Assembly: GCA_037893245.1 (NCBI GenBank)
Contig: JBAIAA010000074.1
Coordinates: forward strand, 2,976,001-3,040,000
DNA from: Crossaster papposus
Lineage: Eukaryota; Echinodermata; Asteroidea; Velatida; Solasteridae
Direction: 5' to 3'
DNA: 64,000 nucleotides
The position numbers and the translations under genes were made by a program. The notes beneath the pieces are model-generated. The model made no database searches. It was not told the DNA's origin and worked only from the letters and a program-made list of their open reading frames with translations. Positions 1-10,940 of the stretch are shown here, one piece after another; positions within the stretch are counted from its first letter, which is position 1; each line of letters starts with the position of its first letter.

Positions 1-689
1 ATTTATTCACGAAAATATAATTTGTGGAATCGTAAATGTTTTACGACTAGTGAATATTTTTGCCGCGTCGTAAAAAATGATGACGCCAAAAAAACTTTTT
101 TACAACTATTCGTGAATAAATTCACAACGTTGCAAAATAAATATTAGCCACCGATTATGTCCCGTCCGGGCCACCGTATCCATAAACATTTGGTGTCACT
201 TTTGAAGATGGGACCAACAGTGCACACTACTTTGAATATCGTCGTCGAATTTCCTGGATTTGCAGGTCAGAAATTGTTCGTGAATATCATCAAAGACTAG
301 AAAGTTGAACTTGGACACATATGGAAGGCGATTGAGGGGATTTTGAGGTATTTTGGTAAATATTTCTGTGGATTTGGGCGATTTTTTGAACCACATTTAA
401 GAGATTTCACATGATGCATATTGCCCGACCTCGGACTCTAGTAGCGCCAGATGATGTCCAAATGTTAAAAAAGCGATAACTAGAGTCCAGTAACTCGGAC
501 TAGTGCATAATGTTAACACAGTGAGTAACAATTAAGTGGTGTTCGTTCATTGGAATTTTAAGTTAAGTTTAATATGCTGAAAATGTTTCCGCCCGAGTCG
601 TTTGTATTTTTATTCAGGCCCCATAATGAAGCATTTTTGCAATGACTGACCCGGCATTGAGTAAATAAGATGAACAAAAGTTTTCCCTC
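1..689. other. Left edge, no gene recognised
   Basis: No coding exon is supported here. Around 430-515 an imperfect inverted repeat holds the words ACTCTAGTAGCG and CTAGAGTCCAGTAACTC, which looks like a small foldback repeat. A 66-codon minus-strand open frame at 196-396 has no recognisable motif and no clear splice context. The next exon of the gene that starts at 1215 could lie here or beyond the window. Confidence 0.4.
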
Positions 690-930
690 TTAACCAGTTC
701 GCGCCGGGATTATTTTAACATCACCGAGCCGAGGGGCGGGATTATTCTTAACAAAACTCGATCCGAAGCGGGTTTAGGCCGATAGTGCCGGGAAGCACAC
801 CCACGCATTTCCGGCCTTGCTTGCTGCCGACAGACATTTCCGAACTTGAACTTGGCGTGTTTATGCGTCATCCGTTTTGAATTTGGGAAAAATTTGCGTT
901 TATATACGTCATCCAGTGCGAACTGGTTAA
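690..930 (-). mobile_element. TTAA-ended MITE, copy 1
   Basis: Starts TTAACCAGTTCGCGCCGG and ends with its near reverse complement; 241 bp. It matches the other copies over its full length in reverse orientation. It lies in the first intron of the minus-strand gene that starts at 1215. Confidence 0.9.
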
Positions 931-995
931 GCAGTGGGGTTGGAAAGACAAAATACAAGACATAAACAGCGCCCTCTGTTGATGAAATATCTCAC

Positions 996-1215
996 CCAGT
1001 ACCGATTCCGAAAGTAACACCCGCAAGAAGCTCCTTGGTCTGACCGGCAAAAGCTTGGGCTTGCTTTCATCTTCAGGTGGCTGTACTGGTTCTTCCCCCT
1101 CACTTCCCTGGACATTCTCATCTTCTTTTTCTTTTTGTTGAATGTCGCCTCTTCGACGTTCCTCTTTCGTTTCTTCCTCAGCTGCACGCATTGCTGAGCT
1201 TCTGGTGGTCGCCAT
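996..1215 (-). CDS. Unidentified gene, first coding exon (partial)
   Basis: I do not recognise this protein. The exon opens with ATG at 1215-1213 and encodes about 73 residues. The first part is highly charged and rich in Glu, Lys and Arg (MATTRSSAMRAAEEETKEE), then comes an acidic, Pro-containing stretch, then a more hydrophobic, conserved-looking end (KLLPVRPRSFLRVLLSESVL). A good donor, G|GTGAGA, lies at 996/995, so the reading frame ends with one base of the next codon. The open frame runs past the donor only into a MITE. It faces ANAPC15 head to head. The position and splice signal suggest a real first exon; the function is unknown, and the remaining exons were not found and probably lie left of the window. 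Confidence 0.6.
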
Positions 1216-1671
1216 GTTTTCTGAACAGACCGTTAATTTTGCATACTGCCCTCATCGTCAAATATGGGCCAGTTATTAACTTATTCATAATGTATAAGCC
1301 TTTTCGAAACCATGGCTTCGCTTCGTTTTGGGTTTAAGGCAATTTTAGACTCCTCCTAGTCCTAACTGCGAAAACGTGAGCCACTTTTTGGTGCCTGTTG
1401 TGCTTTTTATAGAAACATTCAATCGATTTAATTGATGTGAATTCCAAAGTTTCATTTATATCCAGTTCTCAGTGATTCTGAAGTCGAGGCAAACCGAAGC
1501 AAAGGTCAGAAGTTATATTTTTCTTGCCAAAAAAAAAAAAAAAAATCCGACTTGTTCCCTGACTACTCTTACTGTTTGGTTAGTAAGTAGTCTGGTGATT
1601 TTTACTTAGATGCTGCTGTGCTGATGAGTGCTGTGTGACGGTCGGTGGAGCTAGCTAGTAGTAGTACCACG
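1216..1671. promoter_or_regulatory. Candidate bidirectional promoter region
   Basis: These 456 bp separate the ATG of the unidentified minus-strand gene from the ATG of ANAPC15 on the plus strand. The region must hold both 5' UTRs and probably both promoters. It contains an A run at about 1530-1546. I see no convincing TATA box. The divergent role is inferred from gene layout only. Confidence 0.5.
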
Positions 1672-3668
1672 ATGTCAACTCATTTCCCCTCTTTATTTCC
1701 CAAATTATCCGACCCTTTATGGTTTGACGTTGATAAACCATTTGAGGATGAGAGTAAGTTGGCAGAAGAAGAGAAAGAACATCAAAATTGGGTAATTGCC
1801 ACCCTATAAAGTTAATGCATTGATGTCACACGCACGTTGCACTTCCCGACAGCGCCCCCAATGAGGTCTAGTTGCGTATACCGTCTGCACTTTGTTTGAC
1901 CTCAATAAAAGTCGCTCGGCCCGGTTGCTAGTGCGATTAGCGCGTACGCGTAGCGCGCGTGACGTCAATGCAACCCCTTTATTCTAGCTTGAGATTTGCA
2001 GGTCTATTTTATTTAGATTGTCATCAGTTGTCACATTTGGACTTAATTCGGACTATTTGTCGTCACGAGTTAACCCCTAGAACTTAAGAAGTAGAACTGT
2101 GGTGCTCTGAAGCTCCGACGCCTGCTTATTTCTAGGAGTCGAGTAGGGATTAGAGTTGGAAAACTCAAGCTACCCTTGAATTTAAATTGAATGAGATTCA
2201 CTCGGAAATAGGCCTCCCCCTTTTTATTGCAATTTTCACAGTAACCAGAATTCCATGTGGCAATTTGGATCACACCCGATTTTACAATACAACCAGGGGC
2301 CAATTTCATAGAGCTGCTAAGCACAAAAATTTGCTTAGCATTACAATTTGTCCTTGGCAAAAACAAGGTTACAGACCAAATTTTCGGAGTAACTATAGAC
2401 GATGTGCCCTCTGACGTCACGTGTTTACATCTGTATTCAAATGTGCCCGGCAGTGATGCGCACCCATCGTGTTTTACATAAAATTTGCTTAAAGAGTGAC
2501 GTCGCAGGTCAGATCGCCTTTGAATTATGTGACCTCTGATGTCATCTCTTAACCACATTTATGTAAAACATGATTCGTGCGCATATTGACGGGCACATAT
2601 GAATACAGATGTAAACAGAGGCACATCATCTATAGAATGCAGGGCCACTCAACCCCTCTCGACTTTATTTACCCTAGGACTTATAATGAACCGACCCTAA
2701 CCCTAACCCTAACCCCGTATACCCCAATACCCCCCAATACCCGGCCCCATAGAATACAAGGCCACTCCATTTTATGTGATCAGGTTACCAGCCAAAATTA
2801 TACGTGTTTTTCATGCTAAGCCAAAAAACAGCTGATTATCAATCCAGAACAATAAAGATCAGGTGAAAATTTGGTACAACTATAGAATGCAGGGCCACTC
2901 GACCCCTCTCGACTTTATTTACCCTATCACATAAAATGGAGTGGCCTTGTATTCTATGGGGCCGGGTATTGGGGGGTATTGGGGTATACGGGGTTAGGGT
3001 TAGGGTTAGGGTCGGTTCATTATAAGTCCTAGGGTAAATAAAGTCGAGAGGGGTTGAGTGGCCCTGCATTGTACAAATTTACCCAGTCAGTTTCCCTTGT
3101 GGTTTATTTGTGTCTTTTCTTTTAACTATAGTTGAAGAGTATTGAAGAAAAGAACAAGGATATCATTCCGATTGGAAAGACAACGGCAGAGGTAGGCAGA
3201 TACTAATGTAGTCTTTGTTTAGCAACTAATTACAAAAAGCAAAAATAAACGAGTTATAAGTACGATTAGAATAAAGTGGAGATTTTTTTTTTTTTGTAGC
3301 CATATGGAGAGTATGATGAAGAGGAGGAAGAAGATGAAGATGAGATCGAGTCAGAAGAGGAATCAGATGAACCTGATGACCTGGAGGTGACAGACTATGA
3401 CCAGGACTCACCGGATGATGTAGGTTGAAGACGGGGCACCGTGTGCGATTCTTCTTAAAATCTATCCATTCTAGTTGAAGATGTTTCTTTTGCTGATGCA
3501 CTACGTCCTCGAATGGATTTCCACAAATGGAATGTATCAATCATTGAAGACCCTATTAACATCTTTGTACTAGCATTTCTTCTTTACGTTTCTTCACATG
3601 GATTGCAGGTTGAGATGGACATCAACAATGATGTAGAGGCATCTAACTCGCCTCCATGGATGATGTGA
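1672..3668 (+). CDS. ANAPC15: Anaphase-promoting complex subunit 15
   Basis: Small subunit of the APC/C ubiquitin ligase. In vertebrates APC15 helps turn over the mitotic checkpoint complex bound to APC/C, so that anaphase can start. Four coding exons join in frame: 1672-1791, 3132-3191, 3300-3419 and 3609-3668, giving 119 residues (human 121). The N-terminus MSTHFPSLFPKLSDPLWF matches human MSTLFPSLFPRVTETLWF; IIPIGKTTAE matches the human VPIGKPASE region; an acidic Glu/Asp tract and YDQDSPDD then follow, as in the family. The C-terminus ends PPWMM where human ends QWMI. All junctions are phase 0 with GT-AG sites. Intron 1 (1792-3131) holds nested transposons. The protein family match is clear from memory; no search was run. 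Confidence 0.93.
2291..2390 (+). mobile_element. CAGGGGCCAATTTC element, left part
   Basis: The left end of the element found whole at 49866-50102, including GAGCTGCTAAGCAC and the stretch up to ACAGACCAAATTTTC. It stops where another element begins at about 2391. Part of the rest lies inverted at 2784-2878. Confidence 0.75.
2391..2635. mobile_element. Foldback element with CTATAGACGATGTGCC ends
   Basis: The left arm (ACTATAGACGATGTGCC, then GTTTACATCTGTATTC) is matched in reverse by GAATACAGATGTAAAC and GGCACATCATCTATAG on the right. It is nested in the element to its left, within ANAPC15 intron 1. Confidence 0.75.
2632..3069. mobile_element. Long inverted repeat with GCAGGGCCACTC ends
   Basis: An arm at 2638-2779 and a reversed arm at about 2928-3069 match closely, including GTATACCCCAATACCCC and three CCCTAA units. 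A short third copy of the end lies at 2884-2927. The spacer 2784-2878 is an inverted piece of the CAGGGGCC element. Confidence 0.75.
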
Positions 3669-3767
3669 TGTGATGTGATAGAGAAACAGACTTATCAAAA
3701 CCAACCACACACAGATGTTATCAACAAACTACTATACAGAGGAGTTGGGGTCCAGATGGTGTCAGGT

Positions 3768-4074
3768 CAACTCGGACCCAAACCAACTCGGGCCCACTAC
3801 CAACTCGGGCCCACTACCAACTCGGACCCACTAATAACTCGGACCCACTACCAACTGGGACCCACTACCAACTGGGACCCACTACCAACTGGGACCCACT
3901 ACCAACTCGGACCCACTACCAACTCGGACCCACTACCAACTCGGACCCACTACCAACTCGGACCCAAAACCAGCTCGGACCCAAAACCAGCTCGGACCCA
4001 AAACCAGCTCGGACCCACTACCAACTCGGACCCACTACCAACTCGGACCCAATCACTACCAACTCGGACCCAAC
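3768..4074 (+). repeat. Minisatellite, unit ACTCGGACCCACTACCA
   Basis: About 18 tandem copies of a ~17-bp unit, with variants ACTGGGACCC and AAACCAGCTCGG in runs. It starts 100 bp after the ANAPC15 stop and probably lies in or just past its 3' UTR. Its open frame is only the repeat read through. Confidence 0.92.
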
Positions 4075-4287
4075 AATTCCCCCCTTAAAAAAAGGTGCCT
4101 CCCCCCTCCCCTACTAACCCTTTTTGGCTTGTCTGGTACATTAGTCTGCAATCAGTGCTGCATTGATTCCTCACGCAAACGAATAAATGTATATCTACGT
4201 TTTACATTTTCCTTATTTGTTCTGAAGAAAGACTTCGAAAACCTAAGCATCTTTCACTTGGTAGTCTAGAGCTAGAGAGGCATTTTT

Positions 4288-5224
4288 TATCGTCCTGGCA
4301 ACAAAATACGCGTGCCATATACAGCAAGAGGGCGCTGCGCTATATAGCGCTACACGATCTTTGGTACACATGTTTTCAAAACCTTGGCTAGCAGTAACAT
4401 GGTCCTTGTTTTCGGCTTCGCCTCCGGTTCGCCTCCGATTTTCGAATCACTGAGAAGCAAATAGAAATGGAAGCAAATTGAAATATTTGAACTGTTGCCG
4501 GGGTTTATATAAATTCATTAAATATTTTTGTTGTATAAAGGCACCAGAATGTGGCTGGATCGTTCTCGCAGTTCGGAGCCTAAAAGCCTGAGACGAAACG
4601 AAGCCAGGAATTTGAAAATGCCTAAACATAATGCATGTACTCCCAAGGAAAGCTAAGAAAACGGACGTCATGTCTCATTTGCACCATACGGTGGCCCCGG
4701 TGTGACATATTTGTATGTACATGTACCTGGGTTGATTTTATAGCAAATAAATATAGGAAACATACCGTGTATTAACTTCGAAAATAACGTGTTTATTATT
4801 TGCTAAACCCGCGATGGTAATTCATCATGCTGTGGCAAAATGTAAGTTCTTGCTTCGTTTCGGGAGATGATATCAATAGAGAAGAAAAAAAGTCTTAAAA
4901 AATGGCATTAATTTGCGGATAATTTACAATTTATTTTTCCCTTCCATGGAAAAAGGCAAAAGTGCACTATTTAGCAGTTTAATGTATTTTTTTGGTGGAT
5001 CATGGATGCTGTAATTATGAAAATTACTGTGGTCCACGAAAATAAAAAGTATGTGCATAATTCATAGGCCTAATGTATTTAGACCTAGATGCATAAAAAA
5101 ACCACGGTACTTACAATGGCATCAATTATCAATGCACACATTTTGTATTTTCATAAATACGAAGACACGGGTAAACAGACCATGATAATATCATGGTTGA
5201 AATACCCGTGCCTTCGAAGGACAC
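4288..5224. mobile_element. ~940-bp repeat, copy A
   Basis: Matches 12567-13543 in the same orientation along nearly its whole length. Near the right end ACGAAGACACGGGTA and TACCCGTGCCTTCG form an inverted pair about 30 bp apart. No transposase is visible. Superfamily unknown. Confidence 0.8.
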
Positions 5225-5606
5225 CTTAATGACAATTTAAAAAAATTGTGCATCCAAACTTGAATGATGCCCTTGTTCGAAATAACAAAAAAAACGTGGG
5301 TGTTGTTCATAGAAACGTGCCGTTGTGAACAAGCTGCGCACGCGTCATTAACACCAAGGGATTGGGAGAAAACCACCATATTATTTAACATTATTACCAA
5401 CCACCAATTTCGTCAGTTCTCAGTCCACCAACGCCAGGTATAATACCTATTCAGGGCCCGTGAGCGCACTGTGACTTTTTTCGTGTAATCCTGCAGATAC
5501 ATGAAACAGGTATCATCAGTCCAAACGACTTGTTTATTTGTTAAACGAATTCATTATTGAGACAGTCGATCCTATCTTTTTAACCTCTCGATCAGTTGTT
5601 GTCACG
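5225..5606. promoter_or_regulatory. Region upstream of the lectin gene
   Basis: No repeat family recognised. It should contain the lectin promoter and 5' UTR. An upstream in-frame ATG at 5538 exists, but it would put 23 ordinary residues ahead of a good signal peptide. No promoter motif is claimed. Confidence 0.3.
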
Positions 5607-6368
5607 ATGGCAGTTTTCACCGCTTTAAACAATGTTAAGCTTCTCGCACTGTTGGCAGTCGCTGCGTTCCAAACGCTGCTAGGCCTAGCCGTCTGTCCTC
5701 CAGGCTGGTTGGCCTGGCAAGACGCCTGTTACATCTTGCTGCCCGACAGGATGGATTGGTGGCAAGCTAAGAAAGTCTGTGACCGGCCTGGGAGCAGCCT
5801 GGCCGTCCCTAACTCGCAGGAAGAAAACGCTTTTATCTTGCGGGAAATGAAAAGATTGTGGACGGGGAAGTATAGAGCTGTTGGGGACATGGATTTTCAA
5901 TTGTGGATCGGTTGCACAGATGTTGATAATACGGGTGATCTGGCATGTCTTGGGGTCCAAGGCAAGCCTTTGTTCTCTAACTGGAACAGAGAAACTGGGT
6001 ATGATGATGAAGGTCAAGATTGCATCAGAATGAAGAAAGGCGGGAAATGGGCAGACAGAAAGTGTGAAAATACCCATTTTGCAGCGTGTGAGATGCGGGT
6101 CTCTCATCCGCGCTCATACTGCCTGCAAGCAGATTCTGACGGGCGCTTCACATCCCAGTGTTTGCTTAACCATCACCTTAAGAACCTGACGGTCTCTGGA
6201 GTCATTGGGTGTGGTCGGGCGTGCTGGGCGGACCCCTGGTGCCACTCCTTTAATCTCTGGCAGGAGGGTGGTGGCAAGCAAGTCTGTCAGCTGAACAACT
6301 CGCCAAGCATCGAGTCTGACTTCGCTGACTTTATAAACGTGCAAAATTGCTATTTCTACGACTTGTAA
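5607..6368 (+). CDS. Secreted C-type lectin with C-terminal PAN-like domain
   Basis: A single exon of 253 residues. I start at ATG 5607 (context CACGATGG) because a signal peptide begins there: residues 1-28, hydrophobic core LLALLAVAAFQTLLGLA. Residues about 29-160 are a C-type lectin domain: CPPGWLAWQDACY, LWIGCTD, FSNWN and KWADRKCENTHFAACE. The usual EPN or QPD sugar-specificity triplet is not present, and WND is replaced by WAD, so Ca2+-dependent sugar choice cannot be read from it. Residues about 168-253 have a PAN/apple-like cysteine pattern (GCGRACWADPWCHSFNLW, then VCQLNN). Probably secreted and may act in recognition or defence, by family analogy only. No intron and no membrane segment is seen. 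Confidence 0.85.
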   Translation: MAVFTALNNVKLLALLAVAAFQTLLGLAVCPPGWLAWQDACYILLPDRMDWWQAKKVCDRPGSSLAVPNSQEENAFILREMKRLWTGKYRAVGDMDFQLWIGCTDVDNTGDLACLGVQGKPLFSNWNRETGYDDEGQDCIRMKKGGKWADRKCENTHFAACEMRVSHPRSYCLQADSDGRFTSQCLLNHHLKNLTVSGVIGCGRACWADPWCHSFNLWQEGGGKQVCQLNNSPSIESDFADFINVQNCYFYDL

Positions 6369-6439
6369 ACTAGTTGTATTGAATTCCACTGGTATTACCA
6401 TTACGATACAAATGTATTACAACTACACACTACGCAGGC

Positions 6440-7114
6440 CCGGAACTTGGGGGTTATATTTGATTCAGCAATGACATTTAAACCTCACGTCGCTAACACT
6501 GTCCGTTTGGCATTATTCCAAATTAGAAACATTGGTCGTATTCGCAAGTATTTGAATAGGAGTGCTACCGAGCACATTATCCATGCATTTGTGACTTCAC
6601 GACTAGACAACGGCAATTCACTACTCTACGGACTCCCTCAGAATCAAATATACCGTCTTCAACGTCTTCAAAATACTGCTGCCCTCATCATCACCTTATC
6701 TAGGAGGAACTGTCACATAACCCCCATTTTGAAGGAACTACACTGGCTTCCTGTCTCCCAAAGGATTGTTTTCAAACTCATGCTTCTGGTCCACAAAGCT
6801 CTCAACAACAAGGCTCCCTACTACATTAAGGAACTACTACATGAATATTCTCCAGCAAGAACTCTTAGATCAAGTAACCAGCAACTTCTCAAGGAACCAA
6901 TTGCTAAACGAACATGGGGCGCCATATCTTTTTCTGTTGCAGCTCCTCGACTTTGAATTCATTGCCACTTGAACTCAGATCATGCCATTGTACAACTAGG
7001 TTCAAATCGCTTCTTAAAACTTACTTGATGTCGCAAATTTTTAAGGATTAATTACTTGTTGTTGTCTACAGCGCCTTGAGCACCCTGCAGGGTGGATATG
7101 TGCGCTTTACAAAT

Positions 7115-7145
<31 letters not shown>
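6440..7145 (+). mobile_element. LINE 3' end, L2/CR1-like
   Basis: Encodes the C-terminal part of a reverse-transcriptase polyprotein: RNLGVIFDSAMTFKPHV, SRLDNGNSLLYGLP, RLQNTAA, LHWLPVSQRI and NNKAPYYIKELL, typical of L2/CR1/Jockey-group LINEs. A frameshift near 6952 breaks the usual ending WNSLPLELR. The 3' end GCGCCTTGAG...GCGCTTTACAAAT followed by (ATT)n is L2-type. It is 5' truncated and begins about 70 bp after the lectin stop. Confidence 0.85.
7122..7145 (+). repeat. (ATT)n tail
   Basis: About 8 ATT units directly after the LINE 3' end, which is the expected tail of this element type. Confidence 0.85.
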
Positions 7146-7353
7146 CACTGTTTTAGGAGCTATTATTAGGGATTTATAAGTCAGTTTCCTAAAACATTTT
7201 ACTGCATACATCTTGTGTTTATGTTAAATAATTATTTTTATTGTGCACAATGCATATGATGCAGTATTCTGAAGCAATGTACTACGTGTACATAGTGCAT
7301 TGTACATGTACGTATACTGGATGTACATACACATGTACCTGTAGATGTGCAGC

Positions 7354-7512
7354 GTTTGTTTATGGTGTAAATGGAGGACACATGCCTGGCGACACGAAGG
7401 TAAATTGGGGTTAGGGTTAGAATCGAGGACGTCCTCGATTGAGATTCGTGTACAAACAAAGGAAATTATCGAGAGGAACAAAAGAAACTCCTCGATTTAC
7501 ACCATAAACAAA
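7354..7512. mobile_element. Small foldback element
   Basis: The ends GTTTGTTTATGGTGTAAAT and ATTTACACCATAAACAAAC are exact reverse complements, with an inner palindrome TCGAGGACGTCCTCGA. It is 159 bp with no coding capacity. Confidence 0.75.
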
Positions 7513-7649
7513 CGTACGTGTACTTGTCTGTACATAATTAATCTCTTGCCTGTGCACTCCCTTCTATTTGCACCTCAACTATTATTAAGTTCTTGACATT
7601 GTATTCAAAGTGAAGTGAAACCCCCCTGTCTTTGTTATAATCATGGCCA

Positions 7650-8009
7650 CATCAGAATTGATACACCATTGAAAATTGCTTGAATTATTATGAATTGGTA
7701 GATTTGGGGGGTTGTATTTTATAGTAAATATCGTTTAACTGACCTGTCTGAAGTTGTTAAAATCATGGATGCCAAGAAAAACAAGAAAAACGGCGTTCGT
7801 TTTTCACCGGCTTTGGGCAGTTGTTCTTATGTTATTCTCTCTTTTTTCGCGAAATAAAATTATATTTTTCGGAACAATTATAGTACATGTATGTCGAACG
7901 CAATACTTTTACCGGAACAATTATTATCTAATTTAAAGTAAGTAAGATATTTCCTAATAATTCGGTAGTAAACAATTTCGATATCTGCAAATGGTGTATT
8001 ATACCTTTA
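7650..8009 (-). mobile_element. GGTAGGATACACC MITE, copy a
   Basis: Reverse-orientation copy of the ~380-bp family: TGATACACCATTG at the left, CATGGATGCCAAGAAAA, AAGTAAGATATTTC, then CAAATGGTGTATTATACC at the right. Confidence 0.8.
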
Positions 8010-8138
8010 GCAGGGAAGCTTTACATTACATACACGTACAACATGTAGTGACCAGTTAGAGGCGATAGGTTCTCGTTTGAGATATGGATGAGAAAAACAC
8101 AATTATTAAGTGAGTATTCTAAAAAAAGAAAATGACAA

Positions 8139-8553
8139 ATGTGACCCCCTCCTACGAAACCCGACATAAGTCGCACAGGCTATTTCGAGATACAGCTCGT
8201 CAAAGTTGAAACTGGGGTGAACAATCTGGCGGACATCGATTTTTGTTTTTCATTATTTTTGTATTCTTTAATAATATTTAACCCACAGTTGGGTTAAACA
8301 AAATCAACTTTATTGATGAGAAAGTACACAAATCATGCATTTATTGAGGCAAACTGTGTCCTAAAAGTGGTAAACTATCTCCCAAAAACATCGAAATAAA
8401 ATCCTCATAAAATTGGAAGTATGTATGGTATAAAGGTGGTTTTGGTACCAGTTGAAATCTGAAGATGTGTACTAAATGAAAATAACAATATCTCACAATA
8501 TCTAGAAAAAAAACACACACTTATGTCTGGTTTTGTGGGAGCAAGTCACAAAT
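8139..8553. mobile_element. TGTGACC-ended MITE, diverged copy
   Basis: Left end AATGTGACCCCCTCC with CGACATAAGTCGCAC; right end ACTTATGTCTGG and AAGTCACAAAT. About 415 bp. Related to the copies at 58478 and 62876 by its ends and by the GATTTCGAGATA-type inner motif. Confidence 0.65.
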
Positions 8554-8619
8554 TAAAGACATTTTACAAGTTAATTTCGTGAACAATTGTGTTCATTGTG
8601 GTTGTAGTTTTAGTAATGG

Positions 8620-9150
8620 TCATTTGAATTGAACAGTTGCAAATGCAAAACGTTTGTTTTTGTAATCGAAATATTTTCATTATTCATTATGGAAAATATA
8701 AATGGCTGATACTTGATTTATTTCAAAGTTTTAAATAATAGCAATTAATGCATTTTTCAATTTTAAAAAAACATTTACTTGAATTGGTAGTTTTTGGAGA
8801 TGGTCTTTGAATTAAACAGTTGCAAATGCAAAACGTTTTTTGTAATAGAAATAATTGTATTATTCATTATGGAAAATATAAATGGCTGATACTTGATTTA
8901 TTTCAAAGTTTTAAATAATAGCAATTAATGCATTTTTCAATTTTAAAAAAACATTTACTTGAATTGGTAGTTTTTGGAGATGGTCTTTGAATTAAACAGT
9001 TGCAAATGCAAAACGTTTTTTGTAATAGAAATAATTGTATTATTCATTATGGAAAATATAAATGGCTGATACTTGATTTATTTTAAAGTTTTAAATAATA
9101 GCAATTAATGCATTTTTCAATTTTTAAAAAACATTTTCTTGATTTTGGTA
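8620..9150. repeat. Three tandem copies of a ~180-bp unit
   Basis: GTTGCAAATGCAAAACG recurs at about 8634, 8818 and 8998. The middle of each unit (GGCTGATACTTGATTTATTT) is almost unchanged. AT-rich and non-coding. Confidence 0.9.
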
Positions 9151-9481
9151 GTTACCTCAATTATTGTATTTGTAAAATTTCATGTTCACGTTTATTATCT
9201 GTGTTTGCGCTATTTAAATAGATTTGCTGTCGTATGCCTTACAAATTAAAGTTAGGAAGTAATAATAGGCAAAGACTGCAGTTTGGTTGTGATTTCTATT
9301 TTAATCACTTTAATTTCTCCTCTAAAACAAATAAAAATTGTGAGCAACTGAGTGATCTATGAACTTCGGTGAATTAGTTTTAAAAAAACACAGAATGCAA
9401 GATCAACCTATATTAACTGAGTTCAACCTCGTTGTGGTTTACAATGCAACAATTTTTATTGACGACGTCTTCGTTGCATTA

Positions 9482-9770
9482 GTGTTCTTTCGTTTTAGAC
9501 GGTTTCATACGACATGGTAGACTGTGTACGTCTCTTATCCAATCAAAAGCCGTGCAAAACAATACGGCCCTCCCACCGGGGACTATAGCTAAGATGCTCA
9601 TTTAGTTGTGGAATTTGTCATCTTTGTTCAATTTCTATGCCTTGTATTGTGCCCGTTGGAGTCAGCGGGGAATTTTAGTAGCCTAGACAAACGCGTTGCT
9701 AGCTGGAAGGATATACTATGCGTAGACATTTTCATTCATTTGGGTTTGATGAAAGCCGCTAGAGGAAGTG
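9482..9770 (+). repeat. Left arm of a large inverted repeat
   Basis: Matches 11791-12211 in reverse orientation: GTGTTCTTTCGTTTTAGACGG, ACGGCCCTCCCACCGGGG and GTTGGAGTCAGCGGGGAA all recur. It ends at a G run (9770-9792). The right arm holds an extra ~140-bp segment. Confidence 0.8.
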
Positions 9771-9792
9771 GGGGGGGGGGGGGGGGGGGGGG

Positions 9793-10603
9793 CTTTATCA
9801 AACTTTATTGCCTAATGACTGCAACATCTATAGTTGACAAAATTGTAAATTTTTGGTGCGACTCCTAGTGAATAACAAATAACCACTCAACTTGCTTCTA
9901 AGCTCGACGGTGTGTGCAGAGGCTTAATTTATTACTCGCCTCTTTATTGTTGTAATGTAAATGAGCCAACTCCAACCGCTAATTTTGATGTATTGGCTAC
10001 CTAAATTATTATTTAATCATTTTTCAACAAAGCTCCCTGCCTCAATACCGAGAGCTTAATAGTCATTTGGGTGACTGATTGCTACTACAATATTCACAAC
10101 TTGGAACACAAACGAAGCGGAAATGTAACGGTTTCATTAGTGGCTTAGTAGCTGGATTGAACTAGGAACAAATAGGCCTACAGTTAATATTTAATTTAGT
10201 TACTATGGGGATTTTGGTAATGATCGACACGTCAAATAATTACAATAAATCTTACAATTGTGCCTGCATACGAATAGTACAAAGACCGCAATTACTTTGT
10301 AAGTGTATTTTGTTTTCGGGGGAAAATAGAATAGAAGTAAATATACTTTCATTTATTTTGATGCTACAAAATTGGTCACAATTTGTTAAATAGGATGTTT
10401 AACAGCACGGCCTACTGTATTGAAGTTTTGCTCAATTGATATTACGTTATCTGTTTATAGGGAAAAACAGAAAACATAATGTACATTGTTGGGTCTTGTG
10501 AGTTTTCTTTGCTGACGCATGGTTCCAAACCATTTCTGGTGAAATTAATTCACACAGGTTTAATGTAAAAAGGGACGTTTTCAATATCGACAATGTTTGC
10601 TCT
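9793..10603. other. Loop of the large inverted repeat, no gene seen
   Basis: AT-rich sequence without exon-like frames or recognised repeats. Confidence 0.4.
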
Positions 10604-10940
10604 AAAGGTAGGATACACCATTTGCAGATATCGAAAAAACTTACTACCGAATTATTAAGAAATATCTTACTTATTTAAAAGTAAATAATGATAGGCATCC
10701 AGCAAAATGATTGCGCTATATGTCCTGTAATTGGATGGCGATCGCGAAAAAACAAGAACAACATACTGCCTAACGCCGGTTGAAAAACGAATGATTTTTT
10801 TTCTTGCCTTTCTTAGCATCCATGATTGTAAAACTTTGGACAGGTCAGTTGAACGATATTTACTATACAATACCCCCCCCCCCCCCTAATCAACCCGATC
10901 GTGATAATTCAAGCAATTACCAATGGTGTATCCTACCTTT
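10604..10940 (+). mobile_element. GGTAGGATACACC MITE, copy b
   Basis: Starts AAAGGTAGGATACACCATTT and ends AATGGTGTATCCTACCTTT, an exact reverse complement. It contains the family's variable C run at about 10868-10885. Confidence 0.9.

Noticed and set aside
868-995. Extension of the unknown gene's frame past 996 (GEIFHQQRALF...)
   Set aside because: A good GT donor lies at 995 and the extension runs into a MITE.
2690-3020. Telomere repeats
   Set aside because: Only three CCCTAA units in each arm of an inverted-repeat element; genes lie on both sides.
3675-4088. 137-codon repeat protein (TNSDPLPTRTHYQLGP)
   Set aside because: Direct translation of the ~17-bp minisatellite after ANAPC15, with no conserved start context or domain.
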